Source: Butyrivibrio sp. (GTDB taxonomy: Bacteria; Bacillota; Clostridia; Lachnospirales; Lachnospiraceae). From it: a DNA stretch of 34,379 nucleotides. Positions 1-8,174 of this stretch are shown in pieces (position 1 is the stretch's first letter; each line of letters starts with the position of its first letter). A program made the position numbers and the translations under genes. Where the stretch lies: NCBI GenBank assembly GCA_017634825.1, contig JAGBMP010000091.1, positions 1 through 34,379 of the forward strand, written 5' to 3'. Under the pieces are notes generated by a model. The model saw only the letters and a list, made by a program, of their open reading frames with translations, was not told the origin of the DNA and made no database searches.

Positions 1-189
1 TCTAAGGCTTATCAGTACGACAACACCAACGTCAACACATTGTATTATCTGGGAAATGCTTACAATGACAGTGGTGATATTGATAAGGCCAAAGAGGTCT
101 TTGATGCTGTGGTTACCAATTTCCCGGACACAAAGAGCGCTGCAGCAGCTGAAACTAAGCTTGCGGAGATAAACAACTCAAATGGTTAA
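1..189 (+). CDS. C-terminal end of a TPR-repeat protein (5' truncated by window)
   Basis: The first reading frame is open from base 1 and ends at the TAA at 187-189, giving the last 62 residues of a protein whose start lies outside the window. The fragment holds one clear tetratricopeptide-type helix pair (LYYLGNAYNDSGDIDKAKEVF, then VVTNFPDTKSAAAAE), the pattern of TPR proteins of the YbgF/BamD-like kind. Its stop overlaps the start of the acyltransferase gene by 8 bases, so the two are translationally coupled and probably share an operon with the MBOAT/SGNH pair. A role as an envelope scaffold for glycan modification is inference only. The rest of the protein cannot be judged. Confidence 0.8.
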   Translation, partial: SKAYQYDNTNVNTLYYLGNAYNDSGDIDKAKEVFDAVVTNFPDTKSAAAAETKLAEINNSNG

Positions 190-1543
190 TTTTTCTGACC
201 TTAATTTTATATTCAGGTTTTTACCTATATTTTTGGTGGCTTTTTATCTTACACCGGTCAGATTCAGAACATGGACTCTTCTTATTGGGAGTCTTTTGTT
301 TTATGCGGTGGGAGATTTAAGGATGTTCCCTGCCCTTTTGGCGGCAGTTGTAGTAAACTTCCTCTTTGCCAAGGCACAATCTGGGGAAAAGAGTAAGTCT
401 CTCTTATTCTTCATTCTCGCAATAGACGCGGGAATGCTCATAGAATTCAAGATTCTTGGCCAGTATGTGGATAAGTCTCTTTTGCCTATTGGCATCAGCT
501 TCTACATCTTCAAAATGATCAGCTATCAGATGGATGTATATAGGGGCAAAGTAGAAAAAGACGCATCATTCGTGGATGTTGCGGCTTATTTTTGCATGTT
601 CCCACAGGTGGTATCGGGCCCTATCATGAGATTTGATAAGTACCTGGAGAACACAGCCCTTAGGGAAAAGACATCTCTGCCCAAGATAGTTGAATCCATA
701 GAGGATGGACTTCGCTTTTTCGTGGCAGGCCTTGCCATGAAGGTCCTGTTAGCCGACCATCTGGCTATGCTCTGGAATGATATCGAGACCATAGGCTATG
801 AGAGTATATCTACGCCTCTTGCCTGGCTTGGTGCAGTTACCTATTCGCTGGAGCTTTACTTCGATTTCTGGGGATATTCTCTTATGGCCGCCGGAATCGG
901 CGTCATGATAGGTTTTCCCTTTATCACTAACTTTGATCACCCCTACGGAAGTGGCAGCGTGTCAGAATTTTACAGAAGATGGCATGCAACCCTTGGCTCA
1001 TGGTTCAGGGATTATATCTATATTCCACTTGGCGGAAGCAGAAAGGGCGAAGCAAGGACAGTCTTTAACCTCCTTGTTGTATGGCTCATCACGGGCTTCT
1101 GGCATGGAATAACCCCGAACTTCATTATCTGGGGACTTTCACTTTGCTTTTTGATCATCTGCGAGAGGCTCTTTGTACTTAAGAAGTTCCCTGCGCCTCT
1201 TTCAAAGTTTGTCGGCAAGGTGAATGTGCTTGTTCTCATTCCGCTTACCTGGGTAGTGTTCGCTATATCTGATTTCGAGCTCCTTGGAATATACTTTTCA
1301 AGGCTCTTCCCCTTCGCCAGTTCGGGAATCTCGGTAAATCAGGGCGACTTTATGAAAAATATCGGTATTTACTGGACCATACTGCTACCATCGCTCCTTC
1401 TTCTGATTCCGAGAGTCTTTGACTTCTGGGTAAATCGCAGGAACAGATGGGTGTTCAATATCCTCTGGATAATCCTGTTCTGGGCATGTGTTTACAGCCT
1501 GGCAGGGGCAGCAGGCAATCCGTTTATGTATTTTAAGTTCTGA
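182..1543 (+). CDS. MBOAT family O-acyltransferase (AlgI/DltB-like)
   Basis: A 453-residue polytopic membrane protein with about ten hydrophobic segments. It carries the AlgI-type signature RRWHATLGSWFRDYIYIPLGG (His268), followed by FWHGITPNFIIWG, whose His308 matches the invariant catalytic histidine of membrane-bound O-acyltransferases. Members of this family move an acyl group, usually acetyl, across the membrane for transfer to exported polysaccharide or teichoic acid. Length is normal for AlgI-like proteins (about 450-500). The ATG at 182 overlaps the upstream TPR gene by 8 bases. The next gene encodes an SGNH-hydrolase-fold protein with a membrane anchor, the usual partner (compare AlgI with AlgJ/AlgX, or PatA with PatB), which supports acetylation of a cell-surface glycan. 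The acceptor cannot be told from sequence. DltB is less likely, as no dltA, dltC or dltD is adjacent. Confidence 0.9.
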   Translation: MVNFSDLNFIFRFLPIFLVAFYLTPVRFRTWTLLIGSLLFYAVGDLRMFPALLAAVVVNFLFAKAQSGEKSKSLLFFILAIDAGMLIEFKILGQYVDKSLLPIGISFYIFKMISYQMDVYRGKVEKDASFVDVAAYFCMFPQVVSGPIMRFDKYLENTALREKTSLPKIVESIEDGLRFFVAGLAMKVLLADHLAMLWNDIETIGYESISTPLAWLGAVTYSLELYFDFWGYSLMAAGIGVMIGFPFITNFDHPYGSGSVSEFYRRWHATLGSWFRDYIYIPLGGSRKGEARTVFNLLVVWLITGFWHGITPNFIIWGLSLCFLIICERLFVLKKFPAPLSKFVGKVNVLVLIPLTWVVFAISDFELLGIYFSRLFPFASSGISVNQGDFMKNIGIYWTILLPSLLLLIPRVFDFWVNRRNRWVFNILWIILFWACVYSLAGAAGNPFMYFKF

Positions 1544-1558
1544 TGAAAGGCAAATGAT

Positions 1559-2536
1559 TTGAAGATCCTGAAGAAATGCCCGATCCTTATTGGGATTGTG
1601 GTCATTACAATTGCATTATCGATAGTGTCCCTTATTTTCAAGGACACTGTTTATGCCGGATATGCCGATAAATACGAGTCCGGCGATATACCTCTTTTAG
1701 CGCTGGCGCTTAAAGGCGCAACAGATGAGGTATTTCCGTGGAGCAGCGAGGAGTCGGAAGCTCTTTTACCTGAGGATACACAAGGTCCTGACGAGGGAAA
1801 AGAGATTACGGAAGAAGTAAGTGATACGGAAGAAGCCGAGGCTACCGAAGTCGGAGAAGAACCTTTAGAGTTTTCCGACATCTCAGGCAATGACATTTCC
1901 GGCAACGATGTTTCCGGCAATTCAGAAGATATTACCTACGAGTTTACAGAGGTTAACCCTGATTACTTCACAGATGCAGTATTTATCGGTGATTCCAGAA
2001 CCGTGGGACTTTCCGAGTACTGCGAGCCACTGGATACCCGTGCAACCTTCTATGCCAAGGTGTCACTGACCATCTATGATGTGTTCAAGAAGGAGTACAT
2101 TAAGACTGACGATGGCAAGATTGGCCTTGAGCAGGCACTTTCCGAGAATCAGTTTGGCAAAGTCTACATCATGCTGGGCCTTAACGAGATCGGTACCGGA
2201 GACAACGAGTATTTCAAGAATGCTTATGCTGAGGTTATAAATAAGATCAGAGAACTTCAGCCTGATGCCATCATTTACATTCAGGGCATCATGCACGTTA
2301 CGGCCAATAAGAGCAACGTCGACAAGAACTTCAACAACGAGAAGATCAATTCAAGAAACGCATCAATTGCGGAGCTTGCAGATAATAAGACCATCTTCTA
2401 TATAGACATGAACGAGTCGGTGGACGATGAGGACGGAAACCTTGAAGCAGGGCTTTCATCCGACGATGTGCACCTGAAAGCTTCATCTTATGAAAGATGG
2501 TATGAGTTTTTACTTCATAATGCTATAGTGAGGTGA
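1559..2536 (+). CDS. Membrane-anchored SGNH-hydrolase-fold protein, probable glycan O-acetyltransferase partner
   Basis: A 325-residue protein. Residues 8-28 form a signal anchor, residues about 55-130 are an acidic Glu/Asp/Ser-rich linker, and residues about 135-325 are an SGNH/GDSL domain. Visible catalytic elements are IGDSRTVG (nucleophile Ser146), GLNEIGTG (the block III Asn) and DDVH near the end (Asp302, His305). The start is TTG at 1559, chosen because AAAGG lies about 8 bases upstream and no in-frame ATG fits. The linker contains three tandem D(I/V)SGN pentapeptides. It lies 15 bases after the MBOAT gene, so the likely role is the extracytoplasmic half of a glycan O-acetylation system. 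A free esterase or lipase role is possible but less likely in this context. Confidence 0.85.
   Translation: MKILKKCPILIGIVVITIALSIVSLIFKDTVYAGYADKYESGDIPLLALALKGATDEVFPWSSEESEALLPEDTQGPDEGKEITEEVSDTEEAEATEVGEEPLEFSDISGNDISGNDVSGNSEDITYEFTEVNPDYFTDAVFIGDSRTVGLSEYCEPLDTRATFYAKVSLTIYDVFKKEYIKTDDGKIGLEQALSENQFGKVYIMLGLNEIGTGDNEYFKNAYAEVINKIRELQPDAIIYIQGIMHVTANKSNVDKNFNNEKINSRNASIAELADNKTIFYIDMNESVDDEDGNLEAGLSSDDVHLKASSYERWYEFLLHNAIVR
1877..1921 (+). repeat. Three tandem 15-bp units coding D(I/V)SGN
   Basis: Three consecutive 15-base units encode DISGN, DISGN and DVSGN inside the acidic linker of the SGNH protein (residues 107-121). The units differ at synonymous positions, so the peptide repeat seems to be kept by selection or is not recent. 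It probably serves as a flexible, surface-exposed spacer. Confidence 0.8.
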
Positions 2537-2540
2537 TAAA

Positions 2541-2786
2541 ATGGCAAGAGAGATGGTTTTTAAAATGGAGCGCCCGGGACTACTTAAAGAGGGCGATCAT
2601 GTAACGGTAACAGAGGGAGTACTTCCCAGTAACTACTACTACACCATCGATCCGTCCCTTGCGATGAGCGGCAATTTTCCGTTCCGCGAGAGGATGCTTG
2701 AGAGAGAGGGAGTAGTTACCAAGGTAGAGGAAAACGCCAGAGGCTTCTATGTCACAGCCGTTTTTGGAAGTGATAGCGAAGCTTAA
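2541..2786 (+). CDS. Small conserved-looking protein of unknown function
   Basis: An 81-residue protein that I do not recognise. It has no signal peptide or membrane segment. It reads like a small beta-rich fold: a KEGDHVTVTEG stretch that resembles an SH3-like or KOW-like turn, a tyrosine-rich SNYYYTIDP segment, then alternating beta-type residues in GVVTKVEENARGFYVTAVF. Its ribosome site GAGGTG overlaps the stop codon of the SGNH gene, with the ATG 4 bases after that stop, so translation is coupled. The stop is followed 22 bases later by the RidA start. Codon use resembles the neighbours, which supports a real gene. Function is unknown. Confidence 0.7.
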   Translation: MAREMVFKMERPGLLKEGDHVTVTEGVLPSNYYYTIDPSLAMSGNFPFRERMLEREGVVTKVEENARGFYVTAVFGSDSEA

Positions 2787-2808
2787 GGTTATAAAAGGAG
2801 GAGAAATC

Positions 2809-3183
2809 ATGGAGTACATTTCAACAGACAAGGCACCACAGGCAATCGGCCCTTATTCACAGGCCATCAAGGCAGGAGATTTTCTCTATGCATCAGGACA
2901 GATTCCGATCAATCCTGAGGACGGAGAGATCGATACAACAACTATTGCTGATCAGGCTGACAGAGTCTGCAAAAACATCGGTGAGATCCTTCACGCTGCA
3001 GGAACAGACTACGAGCACGTTGTAAAGACAACCTGTTTCCTTGCTGAGATGAGCGATTTTGCAGCATTCAACGCTGTTTATGAGAGATACTTCACAGGTA
3101 AGCCTGCAAGAAGCTGCGTAGCAGTTAAACAGCTTCCAAGGAACGTGCTCTGCGAGGTAGAAGTAGTAGCATATCTTAAGTAA
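2809..3183 (+). CDS. ridA: RidA family enamine/imine deaminase (YjgF/YER057c/UK114)
   Basis: A 124-residue protein, the standard length of RidA. It matches the family end to end: APQAIGPYSQAI near the N-terminus, LYASGQIPINP, then ARSCVAVKQLP with the conserved arginine that binds the substrate carboxylate, and the C-terminal CEVEVVAY. RidA hydrolyses reactive 2-aminoacrylate and related enamines made by PLP enzymes such as threonine and serine dehydratases, giving 2-oxoacids and ammonia in the cytosol. The ATG at 2809 is preceded by AAAGGAGG at a good distance. A longer in-frame reading from 2749 overlaps the upstream gene and adds residues foreign to the family, so it was rejected. Genomic position beside glycan-modification genes gives no functional hint. 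Confidence 0.96.
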   Translation: MEYISTDKAPQAIGPYSQAIKAGDFLYASGQIPINPEDGEIDTTTIADQADRVCKNIGEILHAAGTDYEHVVKTTCFLAEMSDFAAFNAVYERYFTGKPARSCVAVKQLPRNVLCEVEVVAYLK

Positions 3184-3215
3184 TCACTTATCATGATATA
3201 CATGGGGGAATCAAT

Positions 3216-4265
3216 TTGAAATACCGTACTATTGCCTGCCTGGCACTTACAGCGGTGCTTTTAACCGGCTGCGGGAGCTTAAACGGCAGACACAATATTG
3301 ATTCGGGATTTAGCTATATCGAGAGCCACGAGTATCAGAGCGCTTTGGAGAGCTTTGATGCTGCGGAGCAGGGTGAGGAGGACAAGTGCCTTATTTACAG
3401 GGGAAGAGGCATTGCCCACCTAAACAGGGGAGAGTACGATAAGGCCATTGAGAATCTTTTGGCATCTCTTGCATCTGACGAAGGAATAATTGATGACATG
3501 GATTTTGACACAAATTATTATTTGGCAGAAGCATATTTATGCACAAAAGATTACAATAAGGCAAAAGAAGTTTACGATGCAATCCTGTCCCTTAGAAGCA
3601 ATGACAGTAACGCCTATTACCTTCGTGGCACGGCGGAGCTGGCTTCCGGCAATCACGATGCCGGCTACTCTGACTTTACCAAGGCTATAGCGCTTAATTC
3701 CCGTGATTATTCAATGATCATAATGATATATAAGGCGCTTGATGAGTACGGCTATACCGACGAGGCTACAGCCATTCTTCAGACTGCCATAGACAACGGC
3801 AGAGAGTTTATGTCCAACTTTGAGAAGGGGCAGATCTCTTACTACCTGGGAAATAACGCCGAGGCCCAGAGCTACCTGGAGGCCGCCAACAACGAGAGGA
3901 ACCAGGAAAAAGAGCCTGTTGTAATCCTTCTTGGTCAGACCGGAGAAAAACAGGGCGACTACAACTACGCCATCAGCGTATACAGGAACTACTTAAGTGA
4001 AGAGTCCGACAGTGCGCTGGTCTACAATCAGCTTGGCATGTGCCAGATAAGGCAGGGAGACTATGAATCTGCCGTTTCTTCCTTTGAAGCCGGGCTTGCT
4101 CTTGATGACAAGAACATGAACCAGGCGCTGATGCTCAATGAGATCACTGCCTATGAGTACAACGGTGATTTTGACGTGGCACAGAGCATGATGGAGACCT
4201 ATCTTGCCAAGTATCCCGACGACCAGGAAGCAATAAGAGAAAATGTATTTTTATCCACAAGATGA
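3216..4265 (+). CDS. TPR-repeat lipoprotein
   Basis: A 349-residue secreted lipoprotein. The N-terminus is a lipoprotein signal peptide, with lysine and arginine first, a hydrophobic core, and the lipobox LTGC with Cys19 as the lipidated residue. The rest is helical and made of about eight TPR units, for example YRGRGIAHLNRGEYDKAIEN, YLAEAYLCTKDYNKAKEVY and YNQLGMCQIRQGDYESAVSSF. Such proteins are protein-protein scaffolds on the outer face of the membrane. The start is TTG at 3216, with GGGGGAA just upstream. It is the last gene before the terminator at 4271. Together with the TPR fragment at the window start, TPR proteins bracket the MBOAT/SGNH pair, so a scaffolding role for the glycan-modifying complex is possible but unproven. 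Confidence 0.88.
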   Translation: MKYRTIACLALTAVLLTGCGSLNGRHNIDSGFSYIESHEYQSALESFDAAEQGEEDKCLIYRGRGIAHLNRGEYDKAIENLLASLASDEGIIDDMDFDTNYYLAEAYLCTKDYNKAKEVYDAILSLRSNDSNAYYLRGTAELASGNHDAGYSDFTKAIALNSRDYSMIIMIYKALDEYGYTDEATAILQTAIDNGREFMSNFEKGQISYYLGNNAEAQSYLEAANNERNQEKEPVVILLGQTGEKQGDYNYAISVYRNYLSEESDSALVYNQLGMCQIRQGDYESAVSSFEAGLALDDKNMNQALMLNEITAYEYNGDFDVAQSMMETYLAKYPDDQEAIRENVFLSTR

Positions 4266-4270
4266 TGTAT

Positions 4271-4297
4271 AAGGCATGCAATTTTGCATGCCTTTTT
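4271..4297 (+). terminator. Intrinsic terminator after the TPR lipoprotein gene
   Basis: An 11-bp perfect stem AAGGCATGCAA / TTGCATGCCTT closes over a very small AT loop and runs into five T residues. It ends the operon that starts before the window. Confidence 0.85.
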
Positions 4298-4309
4298 GTG
4301 TTCGTTTAA

Positions 4310-4338
4310 TTGACAAAAAAATATCAAAATGTTATTAT
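4310..4338 (+). promoter_or_regulatory. Sigma-A type promoter of the SDR gene
   Basis: TTGACA at 4310-4315, a 17-base spacer and TATTAT at 4333-4338 make a near-consensus housekeeping promoter. Initiation is expected near 4345. A 7-bp hairpin (stems 4345-4351 and 4358-4364, one G-T pair) would then sit at the very 5' end of the mRNA. An A/T-only run and a strong AGGAGG at about 4390 follow. All of this suggests high expression. Confidence 0.8.
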
Positions 4339-4405
4339 TTACTAGTGCTCTAAAAGAAGGGCACGGGGATTACAAAAAATTTTTTTTCAGGAGGGTATGT
4401 AAAAA

Positions 4406-5161
4406 ATGGCAAAAACAGCAATTATCACAGGCGGCTCCAGGGGTATTGGAGAAGGAATGGCACTTAAGCTTGGAGAGCTTGGGTACAACGTAGTTATCAA
4501 CTACAGAAGCGAGTCTTCAAAGGCTCTTTCAGACAATCTTGCAGCTAAGATTTCTGAGCAGTATGGTGTAGAGACTCTTGTAGTTAGAGCTGACGTTAGT
4601 AAGTATGAGGATTGCGAAGCACTTGTAAAGGCTACAGTAGATAAGTTCGGTGAAAACATCGACGTTCTTGTAAATAATGCAGGTATCACAAACAACTGTA
4701 ACTGGATCGACATCAAGAGAGAGCAGTATGAGAACGTTATCAATACTAACCTCATGAGCTTCCTTCACATGACACATCTTGTTCTTCCTCACATGGTCAA
4801 CCATTCAAGCAAGGACAACCAGTGCTGCATCGTTAACACATCATCAGTCGGAGGACTTACAGGTGTTATCAATCAGGCAGACTACTGCGCATCAAAGTCA
4901 GGTATCATCGGTCTTACAAGAGCTCTTGCTCTTGAGTTCGCAGGCAGAGGCGTTCGTGTAAACGCTATCGCTCCCGGAATGATCATGACAGATATGCTCC
5001 GCGGCGTTAACCAGGATGAGCTCAATGCTCTTGCAGCAACTATTCCTGAAGGATTCATCGGTGACGTATCAGATATCGCAGGCGCTCTTGGATATATCCT
5101 TACAGCTCCTTACGTAACAGGACAGGTTATCTCACCGAACGGTGGATTCGTTCTTCAGTAA
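4406..5161 (+). CDS. Short-chain dehydrogenase/reductase, FabG-like 3-oxoacyl-ACP (or acetoacetyl-CoA) reductase
   Basis: A 251-residue classical SDR. It has the NADP-binding glycine motif TGGSRGIG at residues 8-15, NNAG in the middle, and the catalytic set Ser147, Tyr160 and Lys164 (YCASK). The C-terminal TGQVISPNGG is typical of FabG. The reaction is NAD(P)H-dependent reduction of a 3-oxoacyl thioester. Sequence alone does not separate a fatty-acid FabG from an acetoacetyl-CoA reductase or another SDR. No other fatty-acid genes are adjacent, and the gene has its own strong promoter and terminator, so I leave the symbol empty. Codon use looks strongly biased, as in highly expressed genes. 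The ATG at 4406 follows AGGAGG by a somewhat long AT-rich spacer. Confidence 0.9.
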   Translation: MAKTAIITGGSRGIGEGMALKLGELGYNVVINYRSESSKALSDNLAAKISEQYGVETLVVRADVSKYEDCEALVKATVDKFGENIDVLVNNAGITNNCNWIDIKREQYENVINTNLMSFLHMTHLVLPHMVNHSSKDNQCCIVNTSSVGGLTGVINQADYCASKSGIIGLTRALALEFAGRGVRVNAIAPGMIMTDMLRGVNQDELNALAATIPEGFIGDVSDIAGALGYILTAPYVTGQVISPNGGFVLQ

Positions 5162-5180
5162 TTTAAGAATCAGACATAAT

Positions 5181-5218
5181 AAAACCCTACAGACTCAATT
5201 GTCTGTAGGGCTTTTTTT
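5181..5218. terminator. Intrinsic terminator between convergent SDR and TetR genes
   Basis: A perfect 10-bp stem (5185-5194 with 5201-5210) over a 6-base loop is followed by seven T on the plus strand. On the minus strand the same stem is followed by TTTTATT, so it may also end the tetR transcript, whose stop codon lies at its edge. Confidence 0.88.
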
Positions 5219-5840
5219 ATTCTTCATTGTCTTTCTTTGGCTTCTCCGTGTGGGATCTGATTATGCCACGTACGGTTCTTTCAAGATAGGGTTTAAGCTC
5301 ATCCAGGCTTACAGGATCGCTGAACATTATTGAGCTGTAGCCTGTGGATCCTACGAGCTCAATTATCATAAAGAGCATAACCTCAGGGTCCTTAAGACTT
5401 ATGCCGGACTCGGCGATCATATTCTCATAGACTTCGTTAAAGTCAACATCATCATCGTTTAAGGGATTGGTGAGAGCTCTTTTAAATACTGCCCAGGACA
5501 GATCCTTGTAGATAAAAGAGAGCAGTCCCTTGTTGGCGGCGAGCTCATCCAAAACGTGGTTCATGATAAAGATGATGCGGTCCTCAAACTCTGTGATGCC
5601 GGATTCGTTGACGGCATTGTAGGCCTGCATAAAGAGCTGAGAGGACTTGTGGGCGATGAGCCTGTTCCTTATATCATATTTGTCTTTGAAATAAAGATAG
5701 AAAGTTCCCTTGGCAACTTCTGCCTTATTAACTATATCCTGGATAGTGGTCTTGTTGATGCCCTGAGAGGTGAACAGCTCAAAGGAGGCATTCAACAGGT
5801 TTTCCATCTTTAGTTTCTTGTTTAAATCTGCTTTTCCCAT
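5217..5840 (-). CDS. TetR/AcrR family transcriptional regulator
   Basis: A 207-residue regulator. Residues about 10-57 form the TetR helix-turn-helix (LLNASFELFTSQGINKTTIQ, then VNKAEVAKGTFYLYFKDK), where GTFYLYFK is the family hallmark of the recognition helix and following turn. The C-terminal 150 residues are a variable, helical ligand-binding and dimer domain. It is divergent from the MMPL exporter gene and separated from it by a region with three TGACCAATGGTCA-type palindromes. The simplest reading is a local repressor of the exporter that is released by an exported compound. A candidate minus-strand TATAAT lies at 5869-5864. The ligand is unknown. Confidence 0.93.
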   Translation of the reverse strand: MGKADLNKKLKMENLLNASFELFTSQGINKTTIQDIVNKAEVAKGTFYLYFKDKYDIRNRLIAHKSSQLFMQAYNAVNESGITEFEDRIIFIMNHVLDELAANKGLLSFIYKDLSWAVFKRALTNPLNDDDVDFNEVYENMIAESGISLKDPEVMLFMIIELVGSTGYSSIMFSDPVSLDELKPYLERTVRGIIRSHTEKPKKDNEE

Positions 5841-5933
5841 AAATTTCTTTCCTCATTTAACTTATTATAGCACAGTGATAAAGCGACCGTTTCCTTTATT
5901 TCACAGGCAAATTATTAAAATGAAATAAAATTA

Positions 5934-6010
5934 TGACTAATGGTCAGAAATATTATTGACCAATGGTCATTTATGTGATATACCATAATACAGAAAGTGA
6001 CCAATGGTCA
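5934..6010. promoter_or_regulatory. Three palindromic TetR-type operators over the exporter promoter
   Basis: Two identical sites TGACCAATGGTCA lie at 5957-5969 and 5998-6010, and a third with one change (TGACTAATGGTCA) lies at 5934-5946. Each is a 6-bp inverted repeat around a single central base. The middle site overlaps TTGACC (5956-5961), a plausible -35 box, with TATACC 17 bases downstream. The last site lies in the expected leader. This layout is typical of repression by a TetR protein, here the divergent neighbour. The assignment is inference from position and symmetry. Confidence 0.8.
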
Positions 6011-6040
6011 ATAATTTTTTTCAAAAGAGGAGTGAGTGTT

Positions 6041-8155
6041 ATGAACAAGCTTTCAAAACTGATTGTAAAGCTGAGATATGTAATCCTGATCGCAGCTGTA
6101 GCACTTCTGATTCCATCAGCAATCGGTTACTTTAACACAAGAGTCAACTACGATATCCTGACATATCTGCCCAAGGATATTGAGACCATGAAGGGCCAGG
6201 ATATTCTTCTTGACCAGTTCGGGACAGGCTCTTTTGTTCTTTATGTGGCTGAGGGCATGGAAGAAAAGGATGTTGCAAAGCTTAAAGAAAAAATAGAGAA
6301 CGTAGACCACGTTGCAAATGTGCTCTGGTACGATTCCTTCATGGATCTGAGCGTACCGATGGAGATGCTTCCAAGTAAGGTATACGAAGCCTTTAACTCT
6401 GACAGCGCCACGATGATGTTCGTCATATTCGATTCCGGAACATCCGAGGACTGCACCATGGACGCCATCGAGGAGATCAGAAGGATTTCCGACAAGCAAT
6501 GCTTCATGAGCGGAATGAGCGCAATCGTCACAGATACTAAGAACCTGGCCATGAAGGAGACACCTATTTATGTAGGAATTGCAGTCCTTCTGGCAGTCAT
6601 AGTTCTTTCACTGACAATGGATTCCTACCTGATTCCCCTGTTCTTCCTTTTAAGTATAGGAATGGCAATCGTCTACAACATGGGAACTAACGTATTTAAA
6701 GGAGAAATCTCTTTTATCACCCAGTCACTGAGCGCAGTACTTCAGCTGGGAGTTACACTTGATTATTCGATCTTCCTCTGGCACAGCTACCAGGAAGAGC
6801 TGGAAAAGACATCTGATAAGAACGAAGCAATGGCAGCAGCAATTTCAGCCACCTTCCAGTCAGTTATCGGAAGTTCAATAACAACAGTCGCAGGCTTCGT
6901 TGCTCTGTGCTTCATGAGCTTCACACTGGGAATTGACCTCGGTGTTGTAATGGCTAAGGGCGTTATCTTTGGAGTAATCGGATGCGTAACAATTCTGCCA
7001 AGTATGATCCTTATATTTGACGGTCTTATAGAGAAGACAAGACATAAACCTCTGATGCCTGAGTTTGAAAGACTTCCTAAGTTTATTGCAAAGCACTATC
7101 TTGCATTCTTTGCGATATTCCTGGCGCTGATCTTCCCTGCACTGTACGGCAACAACCATACAAAGGTTTACTACGATCTGACACAGACACTGCCTGACAG
7201 CCTTGAGAGCGTTCAGGGAGCAAACAAGGTCGATGAGAACTTTGATATGAACTCCGCATATATGCTTCTTGTAGACAAGAACCTGGACACAGCGTCCATG
7301 AACGAGATGATTTCAGAGCTTGAGAACACGGACGGAATCCTTTCTGTTCTCGGTGAAGATTCAGTTGTGGGACCTGCTTTTCCAAGAGAGTTTATTCCTG
7401 AAGAACTCTTAGATGATCTTCAGAGTGAAGAGTGGAAGATGATTCTTTTAACAACTGATTACAAGATCGCTTCCGATGAGATAAACAGTCAGATCGCGAA
7501 AGTTGATCAGATTGTAAAGAGCTACGATCCAAAGGCTATGGTAGTCGGAGAAGCGCCTTGTACCAAGGACCTGATCAACATTACAGACCACGACTTCCAG
7601 GTTGTAAACATCGTATCCATAGGTCTTGTGTTCCTGATCATCGCCTTCGTGCTTAAGTCAGTATCGCTGCCGTTTATCCTGGTTGCGGTTATTGAGTTTG
7701 CGATATTTGTAAACATGGGTCTTCCATATTACACCAATACAACGATACCTTTCATTTCATCAGTCGTTATCGGAACTATTCAGTTGGGTGCAACCGTTGA
7801 CTATGCAATCCTGATGACAACAAGGTACTTAAATGAGAGAAACTCAGGACATGACAAGAAGGAAGCTACTCTGATAGCTCTTTCGACAAGTATGAAGTCC
7901 GTTATAGTTAGTGCGCTGAGCTTCTTTGCAGCAACCTTCGGAGTTGGACTTATATCCAGTATCGATATGATCGGATCACTGTGCATGCTTATGGCAAGGG
8001 GCGCCATCATCAGTATGTTTACTGTACTTCTGGTTCTGCCTGCTATGTACATGATATTCGACGGACTCATCATGAAGACAACGTTCGGAATTGGGGCTGA
8101 GACAAAAGAACATCACCATTTCGGAGAGATGCTCCATAGACATAAAGTAGCTTGA
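6041..8155 (+). CDS. MMPL/RND-family transporter
   Basis: A 704-residue membrane protein built from two similar halves. Each half has one membrane helix, a large outside loop and a bundle of five helices, giving about 12 segments in all. The matching motifs LGVTLDYSIFLWHSY (first half) and LGATVDYAILMTTRYL (second half) contain the Asp-Tyr typical of proton relay in MMPL proteins. Such proteins export lipids, peptides or toxic compounds using the proton gradient. The ATG at 6041 has AGAGGAG upstream. A reading from 5963 would begin inside an operator and was rejected. The next gene, 19 bases on, encodes a heptad-repeat lipoprotein, a pairing I have seen often in Firmicutes. Control by the divergent TetR regulator is likely. 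The substrate is unknown. Confidence 0.92.
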   Translation: MNKLSKLIVKLRYVILIAAVALLIPSAIGYFNTRVNYDILTYLPKDIETMKGQDILLDQFGTGSFVLYVAEGMEEKDVAKLKEKIENVDHVANVLWYDSFMDLSVPMEMLPSKVYEAFNSDSATMMFVIFDSGTSEDCTMDAIEEIRRISDKQCFMSGMSAIVTDTKNLAMKETPIYVGIAVLLAVIVLSLTMDSYLIPLFFLLSIGMAIVYNMGTNVFKGEISFITQSLSAVLQLGVTLDYSIFLWHSYQEELEKTSDKNEAMAAAISATFQSVIGSSITTVAGFVALCFMSFTLGIDLGVVMAKGVIFGVIGCVTILPSMILIFDGLIEKTRHKPLMPEFERLPKFIAKHYLAFFAIFLALIFPALYGNNHTKVYYDLTQTLPDSLESVQGANKVDENFDMNSAYMLLVDKNLDTASMNEMISELENTDGILSVLGEDSVVGPAFPREFIPEELLDDLQSEEWKMILLTTDYKIASDEINSQIAKVDQIVKSYDPKAMVVGEAPCTKDLINITDHDFQVVNIVSIGLVFLIIAFVLKSVSLPFILVAVIEFAIFVNMGLPYYTNTTIPFISSVVIGTIQLGATVDYAILMTTRYLNERNSGHDKKEATLIALSTSMKSVIVSALSFFAATFGVGLISSIDMIGSLCMLMARGAIISMFTVLLVLPAMYMIFDGLIMKTTFGIGAETKEHHHFGEMLHRHKVA

Positions 8156-8174
8156 TTTTGAGGAGGAAAAAACA

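Noticed and set aside
5963..6040. In-frame N-terminal extension of the MMPL transporter
   Set aside because: It begins inside a palindromic operator, has no ribosome site, and the ATG at 6041 has AGAGGAG and the normal family N-terminus.
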